NCBI RefSeq assembly: GCF_015557635.1
Contig: NZ_JADNOP010000010.1
Coordinates: 62,001-126,000 of the forward strand
Length of the DNA stretch: 64,000 bases
Source of the DNA: Fusicatenibacter saccharivorans
GTDB lineage: Bacteria; Bacillota; Clostridia; Lachnospirales; Lachnospiraceae
Reading direction: 5' to 3'
Shown: piece after piece, positions 1 through 7,521 of the stretch
How positions within the stretch are numbered: the stretch's first letter is position 1
Layout of the letters: the number at the start of each line of letters is the position of its first letter
The notes under the pieces: generated by a model
Told to the model about the DNA's origin: nothing
The model's database searches: none
Seen by the model: only the letters and a program-made list of their open reading frames with translations
Made by a program: the position numbers and the translations under genes

Positions 1-8
1 CCTCCACA

Positions 9-74
9 GACATGAGGCAAGTCACAGTCGAACTATTTTCGACATGTCAGACTCCGTGAAAATACCGACTGTGA
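9..74 (+). repeat. 66-nt hairpin repeat, copy A
   Basis: This stretch is identical to 27998-28063 except for one C/T difference, and lies in the same orientation. It folds as an outer 9-bp stem (TCACAGTCG with CGACTGTGA) enclosing a 7-bp stem (TATTTTC with GAAAATA). The inner loop holds the palindrome GACATGTC. The conserved part also includes about 12 bases before the stem. Its function is unknown. The second copy lies in the leader of an ABC-F gene; here the gene that may precede it is outside the window. Confidence 0.85.
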
Positions 75-101
75 ATTGAAACAAGGGATAAGGTAAAATA
101 G

Positions 102-150
102 AAAGCGCTTATTTGAGGCGGGAATGAAATCTCAAATAAGCGCTTTTTCT
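102..150. terminator. bidirectional Rho-independent terminator
   Basis: A perfect 16-bp stem (102-117 with 131-146) with a 13-nt loop is followed by TTTTTCT on the plus strand and by TTTCTATTTT on the minus strand. It would end the minus-strand MATE gene and whatever enters from the left. Confidence 0.85.
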
Positions 151-166
151 ATACGCTGCCGCCAAG

Positions 167-1501
167 TCAGGCTGCGGGCAGTTTATAATATTTCGATGTA
201 TGCTGGCGGTAGAGCAGCAGCAATCCGCGGATGCAGAGCTCGATAGCCATGGCGATCCACATGCCGCGCAGGCCGAGCGGGGTGATGAGAAGCACCGCGA
301 GACCGAGGCGGATGACCCAGATGCTGCCAAGGTTCAGAAGGCTTGGCACAAACGTATCGCCTGTTCCGCGGAGGGCTCCGGCGGCAACGATGGAAGCGCC
401 GAAAAACGGCTCGGCGAGCAGTTCGATGCGGAGTACCTCGGCGGCAAACGAGCGAACCTGCGGGTCAGGAGTCAGAATGCTAAAGACGAACGGACAGAAG
501 ATCATCATCAGACCTCCAGTGATGGCCATCAGGACTGCGCCCATGGCAATGCAGATATTTCCGTAGCGTTTCGCCAGCTTGTAATTTCCGGCGCCGTAGC
601 TTTTGCCGACGAGCGTTGTCGCGGCGGAACCGATGCCGTAGCCTGGCATGTAGCAGAGGCCTTCGGCGGTGACGGCGAACGAATTGGCCGCAATCGCAAT
701 GGAGCCGAGCGGGGCAATCAGCATGGTGGCAGCAACCATGGCGCTGTTCATCGCGATTTCCTGTACGGCAACCGGCACACCGATTTTGAATGCAGTTTTC
801 AGAATTTTCGCATCGAAAACCGTTTTTTCCTTCCGGCGGAGACGCAGCCGCGGATTGCGGACACAACAGAACCAGGCACCCGTGAGGCTGATGACGGCGC
901 AGGCCAGCATCGTTCCCATACCGGCACCCATGACACCGAAAACCGGAATCAAAAGAGCATTGAAAATGACATCGAGCACGCACATAACGGCATTTAAAAT
1001 ACTGGGTGTCACCATATCACCGCTGCACTGCAGGAAGGACGACATCAGCGAGTTGAGCTGGGAAAACGGAAGCATGATGGCAAACATCATAAAATAGAGC
1101 GTGGCATTCTGCCGGATCTCCTGCGCACCGCCGAGCCACCCCGGCAGCGGATGACTGATCAGAAGCCCGATCAGGCACAAAACAGCCGACACAACAAGCG
1201 CGGACGCGATGCCATGCCGCACAACATCCCTTGCCTTCTTGTCATGATTTCCCCCGATCTGATGTGCTACCTGAACAGAAAAACCGGCTGAAACCGCATA
1301 AATCGTACCGCTGAGGAGCCACGTCGTCGACGAAACCAGTCCGATCGCCGCCGAAGCATTCGCCCCAAGCGCGCCGACCATCGCGGAATCAATGTATTGC
1401 ATCGCAATCGTAGTAATCTGTGTAAGAATCGCAGGCAGACTTAATCGCCCGACCTGCTGAATCTGCGGTTTCAGTTCAGTCCAGTTTATTCTATTCATCA
1501 T
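167..1501 (-). CDS. MATE family multidrug/Na+ antiporter
   Basis: The 444-residue protein has about twelve hydrophobic segments and the usual MATE length. It has the typical early motifs: a polar N-terminus, then a first helix with LSLPAILTQ, then MVGALG and later a second-half repeat beginning near GVPVAVQE. MATE proteins expel cationic drugs or metabolites through the cytoplasmic membrane using Na+ or H+. The gene starts with two consecutive ATG codons; GGAG sits 3 bases before the first and 6 before the second, so the second (1498) may be the true start. A TTGACA promoter lies upstream and a strong terminator follows. The substrate cannot be told from sequence. Confidence 0.9.
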   Translation of the reverse strand: MMNRINWTELKPQIQQVGRLSLPAILTQITTIAMQYIDSAMVGALGANASAAIGLVSSTTWLLSGTIYAVSAGFSVQVAHQIGGNHDKKARDVVRHGIASALVVSAVLCLIGLLISHPLPGWLGGAQEIRQNATLYFMMFAIMLPFSQLNSLMSSFLQCSGDMVTPSILNAVMCVLDVIFNALLIPVFGVMGAGMGTMLACAVISLTGAWFCCVRNPRLRLRRKEKTVFDAKILKTAFKIGVPVAVQEIAMNSAMVAATMLIAPLGSIAIAANSFAVTAEGLCYMPGYGIGSAATTLVGKSYGAGNYKLAKRYGNICIAMGAVLMAITGGLMMIFCPFVFSILTPDPQVRSFAAEVLRIELLAEPFFGASIVAAGALRGTGDTFVPSLLNLGSIWVIRLGLAVLLITPLGLRGMWIAMAIELCIRGLLLLYRQHTSKYYKLPAA

Positions 1502-1566
1502 TTTCTCCAGAACATGTATTTTATCGTATGGTTTTTCTTAAGAATGTAAAGATAAATGCGTATTTT

Positions 1567-1595
1567 ACGCTAACATGTTTTGAAGAAAGTGTCAA
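1567..1595 (-). promoter_or_regulatory. putative sigma-A promoter for the MATE gene
   Basis: On the minus strand TTGACA (1590-1595) is followed after 17 bases by TAGCGT (1567-1572). The -10 element is weak. Nearby GCGTATTTTACGC and the small palindrome at about 1624-1642 could be operator or leader structures. Confidence 0.4.
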
Positions 1596-1662
1596 TCAAA
1601 AACGAGGTTTAATTTGACTTTTTTCTATGCGTATTAGGCATAGGGGCGGAGAGGATTCGAAT

Positions 1663-2499
1663 TTAATTTTCCGGCGGAAGGTTGTTCTTCACAGCGGGGT
1701 TCGCCTGGATCGTGTTGGTTGCAGTCAGCAGGGAATCTGTCGGGGCGACCGGGCTCATGAGGACGCGGCCGGTTCCGCGGTAGACGTTGACGAGGCCTTC
1801 ACCGCTGACGGCGGAGCCGACGAGAGTTTTGGTGGAGCGCTCTACGGTGAAATCAAGGTTGGAGGACCAGCAGACGGCGAGGTTTCCATCGATTTTCAGT
1901 TCGTCGTTTTCGAGTTCGACTTCGATCAGCTCGTCCTCAGGTACGTTGCTTTCGAGGGCAACGGCGCCTCTGCCGACGAGGCTCAGATTGAAGAAGCCTT
2001 CACCGCCGAGGACAGCGGAGGAAATACTCTTGCGGGCGGTCAGTTTGTTTTTGACTCTGCCGTCGCAGGCGAGGAATATGCCGTCCTCAATCGTCATTCC
2101 GGAGGAGCCCCATTTCTCGACATCCACAAGAATGATGTATTTGTAGGTCGGTTCCAGCACGAGATATCCGTCGCCGACGTACTCCGGTTTTACGGCAGAT
2201 TCCTTTGTCATGGCGCCTTTGATGGCCTTTCCGAACAGGTCGCCGATCCCTTTGATTCCGGCGGTCGCCTGTACATGGCCGCCCATCCACTGCATCGCAC
2301 CGGACTGGATAATCGCGGAGTGCTCCTTGTCCAGTTCAATGACAACCTGGCGGCGGCGCACATTCATTTTGCTCATGTAATACTCCTCCATGGCAGTCAT
2401 CGGCGAGACGCTGGAATCCTGGAGATATTCCATGACGTGGAAATTTTCGATGGATTTGGTGAATTTCCGGTTTTCGTTTTCGAGATTTAAAATTTTCAT
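1663..2499 (-). CDS. AIM24-family (DUF124) protein
   Basis: The 278-residue protein has the beta-rich layout of the AIM24/TBP-like biogenesis family. Repeated glycine-rich strands include SAIIQSGAMQWMGG, GGEGFFNLSLVGRG and GSGEGLVNVYRGTG-like segments. Family members are widespread in Firmicutes and lack an established biochemical role; in yeast AIM24 is a mitochondrial inner-membrane protein. I place the start at 2499 because AAAGGA sits about 8 bases before that ATG, whereas the ATG 21 bases upstream has no ribosome binding site. A TATAAT-like box lies at 2556-2561. A gap of 161 bases with its own promoter separates it from the downstream MATE gene. Confidence 0.8.
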   Translation of the reverse strand: MKILNLENENRKFTKSIENFHVMEYLQDSSVSPMTAMEEYYMSKMNVRRRQVVIELDKEHSAIIQSGAMQWMGGHVQATAGIKGIGDLFGKAIKGAMTKESAVKPEYVGDGYLVLEPTYKYIILVDVEKWGSSGMTIEDGIFLACDGRVKNKLTARKSISSAVLGGEGFFNLSLVGRGAVALESNVPEDELIEVELENDELKIDGNLAVCWSSNLDFTVERSTKTLVGSAVSGEGLVNVYRGTGRVLMSPVAPTDSLLTATNTIQANPAVKNNLPPEN

Positions 2500-2620
2500 A
2501 GGCACGTTCCTTTCTTTCATTAAGAAGAAAAATAGTGATCCGTTTTGTTTCTTTTATTATACAGGAAAGAAAGCAAAGAGCACAGAAAAATTTAGAAAAA
2601 AAGGAAATCTGGAAATCATG

Positions 2621-2649
2621 TTGTCCATTTTTCAGCGGAGTGATAAGAT
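2621..2649 (+). promoter_or_regulatory. promoter of the acetyltransferase-HD-methyltransferase operon
   Basis: TTGTCC (2621-2626), a 17-base spacer and TAAGAT (2644-2649) lie 46 bases before the first start codon of the operon. Confidence 0.55.
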
Positions 2650-2694
2650 AAAGTTCAGAAAACGCAAGCAGTACGGTCAGAGGAGGAGTTTATT

Positions 2695-3264
2695 ATGAGT
2701 ACAATTACTGTCAGAGATGCAAAAATAGAGGATGCCGCACGCATTCTGGAGATTTATGCTTACTATGTAGAATACACCGTCATTTCTTTCGAGTGGGACG
2801 TGCCGTCTCTGGAAGAATTTGAGAACCGCATGCGTGATATCATGAAAAAATATCCATACCTCGTCATCGAGCAGGATGGAAAAATCGAAGGTTATGCATA
2901 CGCACATGCCTTTGTCGGCCGCGCCGCATACGACTGGTCGAGCGAGCTGACCATTTATCTCGATCCCAATGCAAGAAAAGGAGGCCTTGGCCGGAGACTG
3001 TATGAAGAGCTGGCGGACCGCCTGAAAAAAATGGGCATTCTGAACCTCTACGCCTGCATCGGCTATCCGCAGGTCGAGGATGAATATCTGACGAAAAACA
3101 GCGCCGAGTTCCATGCGCATCTCGGATTTGAACTCGTGGGAACCTTCCACAACTGCGGCTACAAATTCGACCGCTGGTACGATATGGTCTGGATGGAAAA
3201 AATCATCGGCGAGCCGCACGCGGGACAGCCGGCAGTAAAGCCGTACAGCGAGGTTAAAGAATGA
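2695..3264 (+). CDS. GNAT acetyltransferase, phosphinothricin acetyltransferase-like
   Basis: The 189-residue protein begins with the beta-strand pattern TITVRDAKIEDAARILEIY and has the FEWDVPSLEEFENR segment seen in Pat/MddA-type N-acetyltransferases. The acetyl-CoA pyrophosphate loop is ARKGGLGRRLYEEL, followed by the AHLGFELVGTFHNCGYKFDRWYD tail typical of this subgroup, given here only in part. Relatives acetylate phosphinothricin or methionine sulfoximine/sulfone, often as housekeeping detoxification. AGGAGG precedes the ATG. The stop codon overlaps the next start by 4 bases, so translation is probably coupled. Exact substrate uncertain. Confidence 0.85.
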   Translation: MSTITVRDAKIEDAARILEIYAYYVEYTVISFEWDVPSLEEFENRMRDIMKKYPYLVIEQDGKIEGYAYAHAFVGRAAYDWSSELTIYLDPNARKGGLGRRLYEELADRLKKMGILNLYACIGYPQVEDEYLTKNSAEFHAHLGFELVGTFHNCGYKFDRWYDMVWMEKIIGEPHAGQPAVKPYSEVKE

Positions 3265-3818
3265 GTACGATAACGACGTATACAAGAAAACATTTCGATC
3301 CCGTACGTCCTGATCCGGGGCTGCTCTGTGTGGAGGATTTTGCGCATGCGCTGCCGATGATCTGCCGCGGAAACGGCCATGTGACGACGTTCTGGTCAGT
3401 GGGAGAGCACTGCATCTGCTGTGCGAAAGAGGCTGCCGCGCGCGGCTATTCCCGGCGGCTGGTGCTGGCGTGCCTTCTGCATGACGCGAGCGAGTGTTAC
3501 ATGTCGGACGTGCCGCGGCCATTAAAGCAGGAGATGCCGCGGTACCGCGAGATCGAGGACCATCTGCTTTCGGTGATTTATGAGAAATATCTTGGCAGTG
3601 ATCTGACGGCGGAGGAGCAGCGGATGATGAAACAGATCGACAATGATCTGCTGTGGTACGATTTGACGAATCTGCTGGAGGAGCCGCAGGAGGGGGATGC
3701 ACCGAAGCTTCACATCACGCTGGACTACGCGGTGCGGCCGTTTGATGCAGTGGAGAAAGAATATCTGGAATTATTTGAACAGTATCAGTATCGGGAGACG
3801 GGCGATGAGAGAAGATAA
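3261..3818 (+). CDS. HD-domain phosphohydrolase (YfbR-like)
   Basis: The 185-residue protein carries the metal-binding HD signature: an early histidine in SVGEHCICCA, then LACLLHDASE with the His-Asp pair at about residues 74-75, and a late QIDNDLLW aspartate. This layout matches short HD hydrolases of the YfbR/5'-nucleotidase type that remove phosphate from dNMPs. It overlaps the preceding acetyltransferase (ATGA) and the following methyltransferase by 14 bases, so the three form one translationally coupled unit. The substrate is inferred from the family only. Confidence 0.75.
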   Translation: MSTITTYTRKHFDPVRPDPGLLCVEDFAHALPMICRGNGHVTTFWSVGEHCICCAKEAAARGYSRRLVLACLLHDASECYMSDVPRPLKQEMPRYREIEDHLLSVIYEKYLGSDLTAEEQRMMKQIDNDLLWYDLTNLLEEPQEGDAPKLHITLDYAVRPFDAVEKEYLELFEQYQYRETGDERR

Positions 3819-4410
3819 AAACGAGAACCGCTGGGACAGATTGCTTCAGAGCCACACAATGGGGCGGGACGACAGCCGGTCGGATCTGTACCGGTATCCG
3901 TATGAGCCGACCCCATACTGCGCGTTGGAGCGGATGGCAAACACAGGGATGATCCGAAAGGGAAATACGCTGCTCGATTACGGATGCGGAAAGGGCCGCG
4001 TGGATTTCTTCTTATCGGCGCAGACCCGGTGCCGGTCCATCGGTGTGGAGTATGATGACCGGATTTATGCGAAGGCGGTGGAAAATAAAAAAGCGGCGGT
4101 CTCCGGCGCGCGGACGGAGTTTGTGCTGGAGAGCGCCGAAAATTTTCCCGTTCCTGCGGAAGTGGACCGGGTGTATTTTTTTAACCCGTTTTCGCTCGAA
4201 ATTTTAAGAAAAGCAATGGCAAGACTGCTGGAATCGTACTATGAAAATCCGCGGGAGATCCAGTTGTTTTTCTATTACCCGTCGGATGCCTATATCTCGT
4301 ATCTGATGACCGTGCCGGAACTGGAATTTCTTGATGAGATCGACTGCATGGATCTCTTCCCGGGCGGGGACAGCCGGGAGCGGGTTGTGATTTTTACGAT
4401 AGCAGAGTAA
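3805..4410 (+). CDS. SAM-dependent methyltransferase, class I
   Basis: The 201-residue protein shows the Rossmann motif I LLDYGCGKGRVDFFL at about residues 53-67 and an acidic motif II around VEYDDRIYAKA. The motif IV region is VDRVYFFNPFS, with NPF in place of the usual (N/D)PPY; this recalls small methyltransferases acting on small molecules or rRNA. The chosen ATG (3805) has GGGAG 9 bases upstream and lies inside the end of the HD gene. An in-frame upstream ATG at 3697 would read through the HD coding region and is unlikely. Target unknown. Confidence 0.75.
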   Translation: MREDKNENRWDRLLQSHTMGRDDSRSDLYRYPYEPTPYCALERMANTGMIRKGNTLLDYGCGKGRVDFFLSAQTRCRSIGVEYDDRIYAKAVENKKAAVSGARTEFVLESAENFPVPAEVDRVYFFNPFSLEILRKAMARLLESYYENPREIQLFFYYPSDAYISYLMTVPELEFLDEIDCMDLFPGGDSRERVVIFTIAE

Positions 4411-4423
4411 GGGGGATTTTTAA

Positions 4424-4840
4424 ATGAAATATCAGGTAGTGCGGATCGACGAAGACATCGATTTCGGCTGCGAGGAACGCAGCGCCGATGAGCCTGTCAT
4501 GGCAGTTGTTGTGTTACAGGATGAAAACGGGAACGAATCGCGCATCCGCCAGGAGGATCAGATGCTGTATGACCGGAACATCGAGGAGGGCGATACCGTC
4601 ATTCTGAATGAAAACGGCGAATTGCGAAAAACACTTTCTGGTGATTGGACGCAGAACTGTGATTCGAAAAATGTAGATACGACAAAATTCGTCAACATGA
4701 TGCAGGCCGTCAAAGCCGGAAAACAGATTGACTGGATCTGTCCGTTCTGCAGCGGAACAGTAGAACGATTGGAGCAGAAAGGCGGAAAAACCGTAATCGG
4801 ATGCACATCGTGCGATATGCGGATTCAAATAGAAAATTAA
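4424..4840 (+). CDS. small protein with C-terminal zinc ribbon, unknown function
   Basis: I do not recognise a named family. The 138-residue product has an acidic N-terminal half and ends with two CxxC knuckles (CPFC at about 105-108 and CTSC at about 127-130), the geometry of a zinc ribbon. It lies 13 bases after the methyltransferase, with GGGGG before the ATG, so it is likely the fourth gene of the operon. The knuckles suggest nucleic-acid or protein contacts, but nothing more can be said. Confidence 0.6.
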   Translation: MKYQVVRIDEDIDFGCEERSADEPVMAVVVLQDENGNESRIRQEDQMLYDRNIEEGDTVILNENGELRKTLSGDWTQNCDSKNVDTTKFVNMMQAVKAGKQIDWICPFCSGTVERLEQKGGKTVIGCTSCDMRIQIEN

Positions 4841-4844
4841 ACGA

Positions 4845-4865
4845 TTTCGGCCTTTAAGGCCGAAA
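4845..4865 (+). other. perfect palindrome between zinc-ribbon gene and def
   Basis: TTTCGGCC and GGCCGAAA flank a TTTAA centre, ending 16 bases before the def start and just before its GAGAAAGG ribosome binding site. There is no T-run, so it may be a processing or translation-control hairpin and not a terminator. Confidence 0.5.
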
Positions 4866-4881
4866 GAGAAAGGAAACACAA

Positions 4882-5292
4882 ATGGTAAAACCAATTATGA
4901 GAGACGTTCTCTTCCTCGGACAGAAATCCGTCCCGGCGACAGAGGAAGATCTGCAGGTGGGAAGAGATCTGCAGGACACACTGGCAGCAAACCGCGAGGC
5001 ATGCGTCGGCATGGCGGCAAATATGATCGGCGTGAAAAAACGCATCATCATCGTAAACGCCGGATTCCGCGACATCATCATGTTCAACCCGGTGATCGTC
5101 CGCAAAAGCGGCCCCTACGAAACAGAAGAAGGCTGCCTTTCCCTGCCAGGCGTGCGGAAAACAAAGCGGTACCAGAACATCGAAATCGAATACTACGACT
5201 GGAACTGGAAAAAACAACGCCAGAAATTCACCGGCTGGCCGGCCCAGATCTGCCAGCATGAGATGGATCATCTGGAAGGGATACTTATTTAG
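4882..5292 (+). CDS. def: peptide deformylase, atypical motif I
   Basis: The 136-residue protein has the three deformylase motifs. Motif I is GMAANMIG (about residues 43-50), motif II is EEGCLSLPG with the metal-binding cysteine, and motif III is QHEMDHLEG with the two metal-binding histidines. It would remove the formyl group from nascent N-terminal methionine. In the usual motif I (GLAAPQIG) a conserved glutamine sits in the active site; here that position is methionine. Short deformylases of this kind occur in Clostridia beside a canonical copy, so this may be a secondary or altered-specificity enzyme. AAAGGAAA precedes the start. Confidence 0.88.
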   Translation: MVKPIMRDVLFLGQKSVPATEEDLQVGRDLQDTLAANREACVGMAANMIGVKKRIIIVNAGFRDIIMFNPVIVRKSGPYETEEGCLSLPGVRKTKRYQNIEIEYYDWNWKKQRQKFTGWPAQICQHEMDHLEGILI

Positions 5293-5317
5293 ATCCTACA
5301 GCAGACAGGAGGACGGT

Positions 5318-5461
5318 ATGACAGACAGAGAATGAATGGTAAAAGGAATCATTTACAACCCGAATGTGGAAGAGCTGGCCAAAGAGCAGTCCGGCTATAT
5401 GGAGCGTCTGTGGAAGTTCAACCAGCTGAAGCCGTCAGAGGGAGACAAGAAAGTCAAATAA
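5318..5461 (+). pseudogene. 5' fragment of a maltose/galactoside O-acetyltransferase with an in-frame stop
   Basis: AGGAGG stands 5 bases before ATG 5318, which opens MTDRE then a TGA stop. The next codon is ATG (5336) in the same frame, and reading goes on for 41 residues (MVKGIIYNPN, later WKFNQL) to TAA at 5461. Read across the TGA as tryptophan, the 47-residue product matches the N-terminal Mac domain of LacA/NodL-type acetyltransferases (MTEKEKMLAGELYDPN-like, then an RFN motif). The left-handed beta-helix that should follow is absent. It is probably a truncated remnant; a reinitiating small protein is the alternative. Confidence 0.5.
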
Positions 5462-5516
5462 ATCAGGACAAATTTCGAAAATATAAAATTTTTGTAAAAT
5501 AATGTCGAAAAAACGA

Positions 5517-5545
5517 TTGACAAGTAGCGAAAAGAAACATATGAT
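5517..5545 (+). promoter_or_regulatory. promoter of the lysine riboswitch transcript
   Basis: TTGACA (5517-5522), 17 bases, then TATGAT (5540-5545) lies about 25 bases before the riboswitch P1 stem. Confidence 0.75.
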
Positions 5546-5569
5546 AATACCTGTCAATATACATATTCG

Positions 5570-5736
5570 GCAATAGAGGCGCGAAGGCTAAGAGTAGCTG
5601 TCCTGAGACAACGGGGTCTGGGACGGGCAGGGAAAGGAGCATTCGCCGAAACGGGGCAGTTCCCGAAAAACTGTCTGCGTTGGGGTACAGTCGAACAGGC
5701 TGTGCACTCTCACCGTACTGGTGGAGGAGCTATTGC
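5570..5736 (+). promoter_or_regulatory. lysine riboswitch (L-box)
   Basis: The sequence carries the conserved blocks of the lysine aptamer in order: AATAGAGGCGCGAAG then AAGAGTA; GGGAAAGGAG followed by CGCCGAA; and finally CTGT and TGGAGGAGCTATT. P1 pairs GCAATAG (5570-5576) with CTATTGC (5730-5736). A transcription terminator follows 22 bases later. In this class lysine binding usually favours termination and lowers expression of lysine synthesis or transport genes. Confidence 0.92.
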
Positions 5737-5757
5737 TTCATGAACGTAGATTTAATG

Positions 5758-5786
5758 GAGCAGTGGTGAAGACCGCTGCTCTTTTT
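5758..5786 (+). terminator. riboswitch-controlled terminator
   Basis: A 10-bp stem (5758-5767 with 5772-5781, one G-U pair) with a GAAG tetraloop is followed by TTTTT. It stands between the lysine aptamer and the symporter gene and is the likely expression platform. Confidence 0.85.
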
Positions 5787-5925
5787 ATTGTACTGCAGTT
5801 GGAACCGTGACAAAAGGTTCCGGGGGTGGAAATCTGTTTGGTTGGAGAACGAAAGACGAAACGGGTGTTACAGGATACGTCTGAAGAAAACTGTTGCCGG
5901 AAAAGAAAAAAGGGAGGATTTTGAC

Positions 5926-7404
5926 ATGATAGCATTTCTTAACTGGCTGGACGGTGTCCTTTGGGGCGTGCCGCTGATCGCGCTGATGATTCTGACCGGT
6001 CTGTACTTTACCGTTCGTTCTGGATTTTTCCAGTTCCGTCACTTTGGCTGGATTATGAAGAGAACCGGCGGAAAACTGTTCCAGAAAGAAGACAAAGCAA
6101 GTGAAGGAAAGGGTATGCTTTCCTCGTTTGAGGCGATTTCGACCGCTATCGGCGGTACCGTAGGATTCGGTAATATCGCCGGTGTTGCAACTGCAGTTGC
6201 AGCAGGTGGCCCGGGAGCCATTATGTGGATGTGGCTTTCGTCTCTGCTTGGTATGATATTAAAACAGGTTGAGGTTACCCTCGGCTGCTACTACCGTCAC
6301 ACCAACGAAAAAGGTGAGTACTACGGCGGTCCGACTTACTACATGGAGTGCGGACTTGGCGAGGAGCGCCACTGGGGCAAGCTGTGGCTGATCCCGGCGC
6401 TCATCTTCGGCATCGGTATTTTCTCCACCTTCTTCGTAACCTCTTCCAACCTGACCGCATCTCAGGTCGTAGCCGGTGCGTTCGGTATTGAGAATATCAA
6501 TCTTGGAAGCTTCAAAGTAGAAGGCGTTATCGTGATGGGCGTTCTGCTCTGCATTCTGACCTATGTCGTTACAAGCGGCGGTACGAAGAAAATCGCAAGT
6601 CTGTTCAGCAAGCTCGTTCCATTTATGAGCGTTCTTTATATCTTGATGGGAATTGGCATGATCATCATCAACATCAACCGCGTTCCTGGCGTATTTGCAG
6701 CCATCGTAACAAACGCATTTACCGGAACAGCAGCGATCGGCGGTTTTGCCGGCTGCGCAGTCAGCGAGATTATCCGTGTGGGTATGGCGCGTTCCGTATA
6801 CTCCAATGAGGCTGGATGGGGTACTTCTCCAATGATCCATGCTTCCGCAAAAACACCGCATCCGGTAGAGCAGGGTCTGTGGGGATCTTTCGAGGTATTC
6901 TTTGATACCATGGTTATCTGTACGATCACCGCACTTTCCGTTATCTTAAGCGGAAACTGGACCGACGGAACGAACGGCGGAACACTTGCTTTAAGTGCAT
7001 TTGCAAGCGGATTCGGCAAATTTGGAAGCATCCTTCTGGCAGTCATTATGGTCATCTTCACTGTAACGACTTCCGGCGGATGGTTCACCTACTATCTGGC
7101 AATTCTGGAGCATCTGTATAAAAAAGAAGGCAAGATGAAAGATATCGTCATGAAAGTCTTCTACGCAGTCCGCGCTCTGCCGGGCGTACTGTGGACGATC
7201 TATCTGGTAAAGACCAACAACCAGGGCTTTATCTGGACTGTCGTTGATATCACATCTGCGATCCCGACCTTCGTCAACGTAGCAGTGATCCTGATTCTCT
7301 CGAACCAGTATTTCAAACTGCTGAAAGACTACAAAGCAAGAAACTTCGGCCAGGGCACGGTAGACAAGAACGCCTGCCTGTTCTACGAAGAGAAAACGAA
7401 ATAA
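5926..7404 (+). CDS. AGCS-family amino acid:Na+ symporter under lysine riboswitch control
   Basis: The 492-residue protein has the AlsT/AGCS layout with about ten membrane segments. Signature stretches are GTVGFGNIAGVATA and later YSNEAGWGTSPM. AGCS transporters carry small neutral amino acids such as alanine or glycine with sodium across the cytoplasmic membrane. The start at 5926 is chosen for AGGGAGG 8 bases upstream; an in-frame ATG at 5788 overlaps the terminator T-run and would add 46 residues with no hydrophobic character. Because the gene sits directly behind a lysine riboswitch, lysine or a related cationic amino acid is a plausible substrate. That is inference. Confidence 0.9.
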   Translation: MIAFLNWLDGVLWGVPLIALMILTGLYFTVRSGFFQFRHFGWIMKRTGGKLFQKEDKASEGKGMLSSFEAISTAIGGTVGFGNIAGVATAVAAGGPGAIMWMWLSSLLGMILKQVEVTLGCYYRHTNEKGEYYGGPTYYMECGLGEERHWGKLWLIPALIFGIGIFSTFFVTSSNLTASQVVAGAFGIENINLGSFKVEGVIVMGVLLCILTYVVTSGGTKKIASLFSKLVPFMSVLYILMGIGMIIININRVPGVFAAIVTNAFTGTAAIGGFAGCAVSEIIRVGMARSVYSNEAGWGTSPMIHASAKTPHPVEQGLWGSFEVFFDTMVICTITALSVILSGNWTDGTNGGTLALSAFASGFGKFGSILLAVIMVIFTVTTSGGWFTYYLAILEHLYKKEGKMKDIVMKVFYAVRALPGVLWTIYLVKTNNQGFIWTVVDITSAIPTFVNVAVILILSNQYFKLLKDYKARNFGQGTVDKNACLFYEEKTK

Positions 7405-7424
7405 AAAATATTCAAAAGTGAATC

Positions 7425-7460
7425 CAGACACGCATGAGAATGGCGTGTCTGAATTTGTAT
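7425..7460 (+). terminator. terminator-like hairpin after the symporter
   Basis: CAGACACGC (7425-7433) pairs perfectly with GCGTGTCTG (7443-7451). The following AATTTG is only weakly T-rich, so termination may be partial. Confidence 0.55.
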
Positions 7461-7521
7461 ATTGCGCAAATGGGCAGAAAAGAATAGAATCAAATTTAGA
7501 TGACAGTAGGAGGATAATGAT

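Noticed and set aside
200-997. Long plus-strand open frame opposite the MATE gene
   Set aside because: It is the complement of a clear membrane transporter gene; the product is low-complexity and shows no domain.
1620-1645. Terminator at the CTATGC/GCATAG palindrome between AIM24-like and MATE genes
   Set aside because: The T-run lies on the wrong side for the minus-strand transcript.
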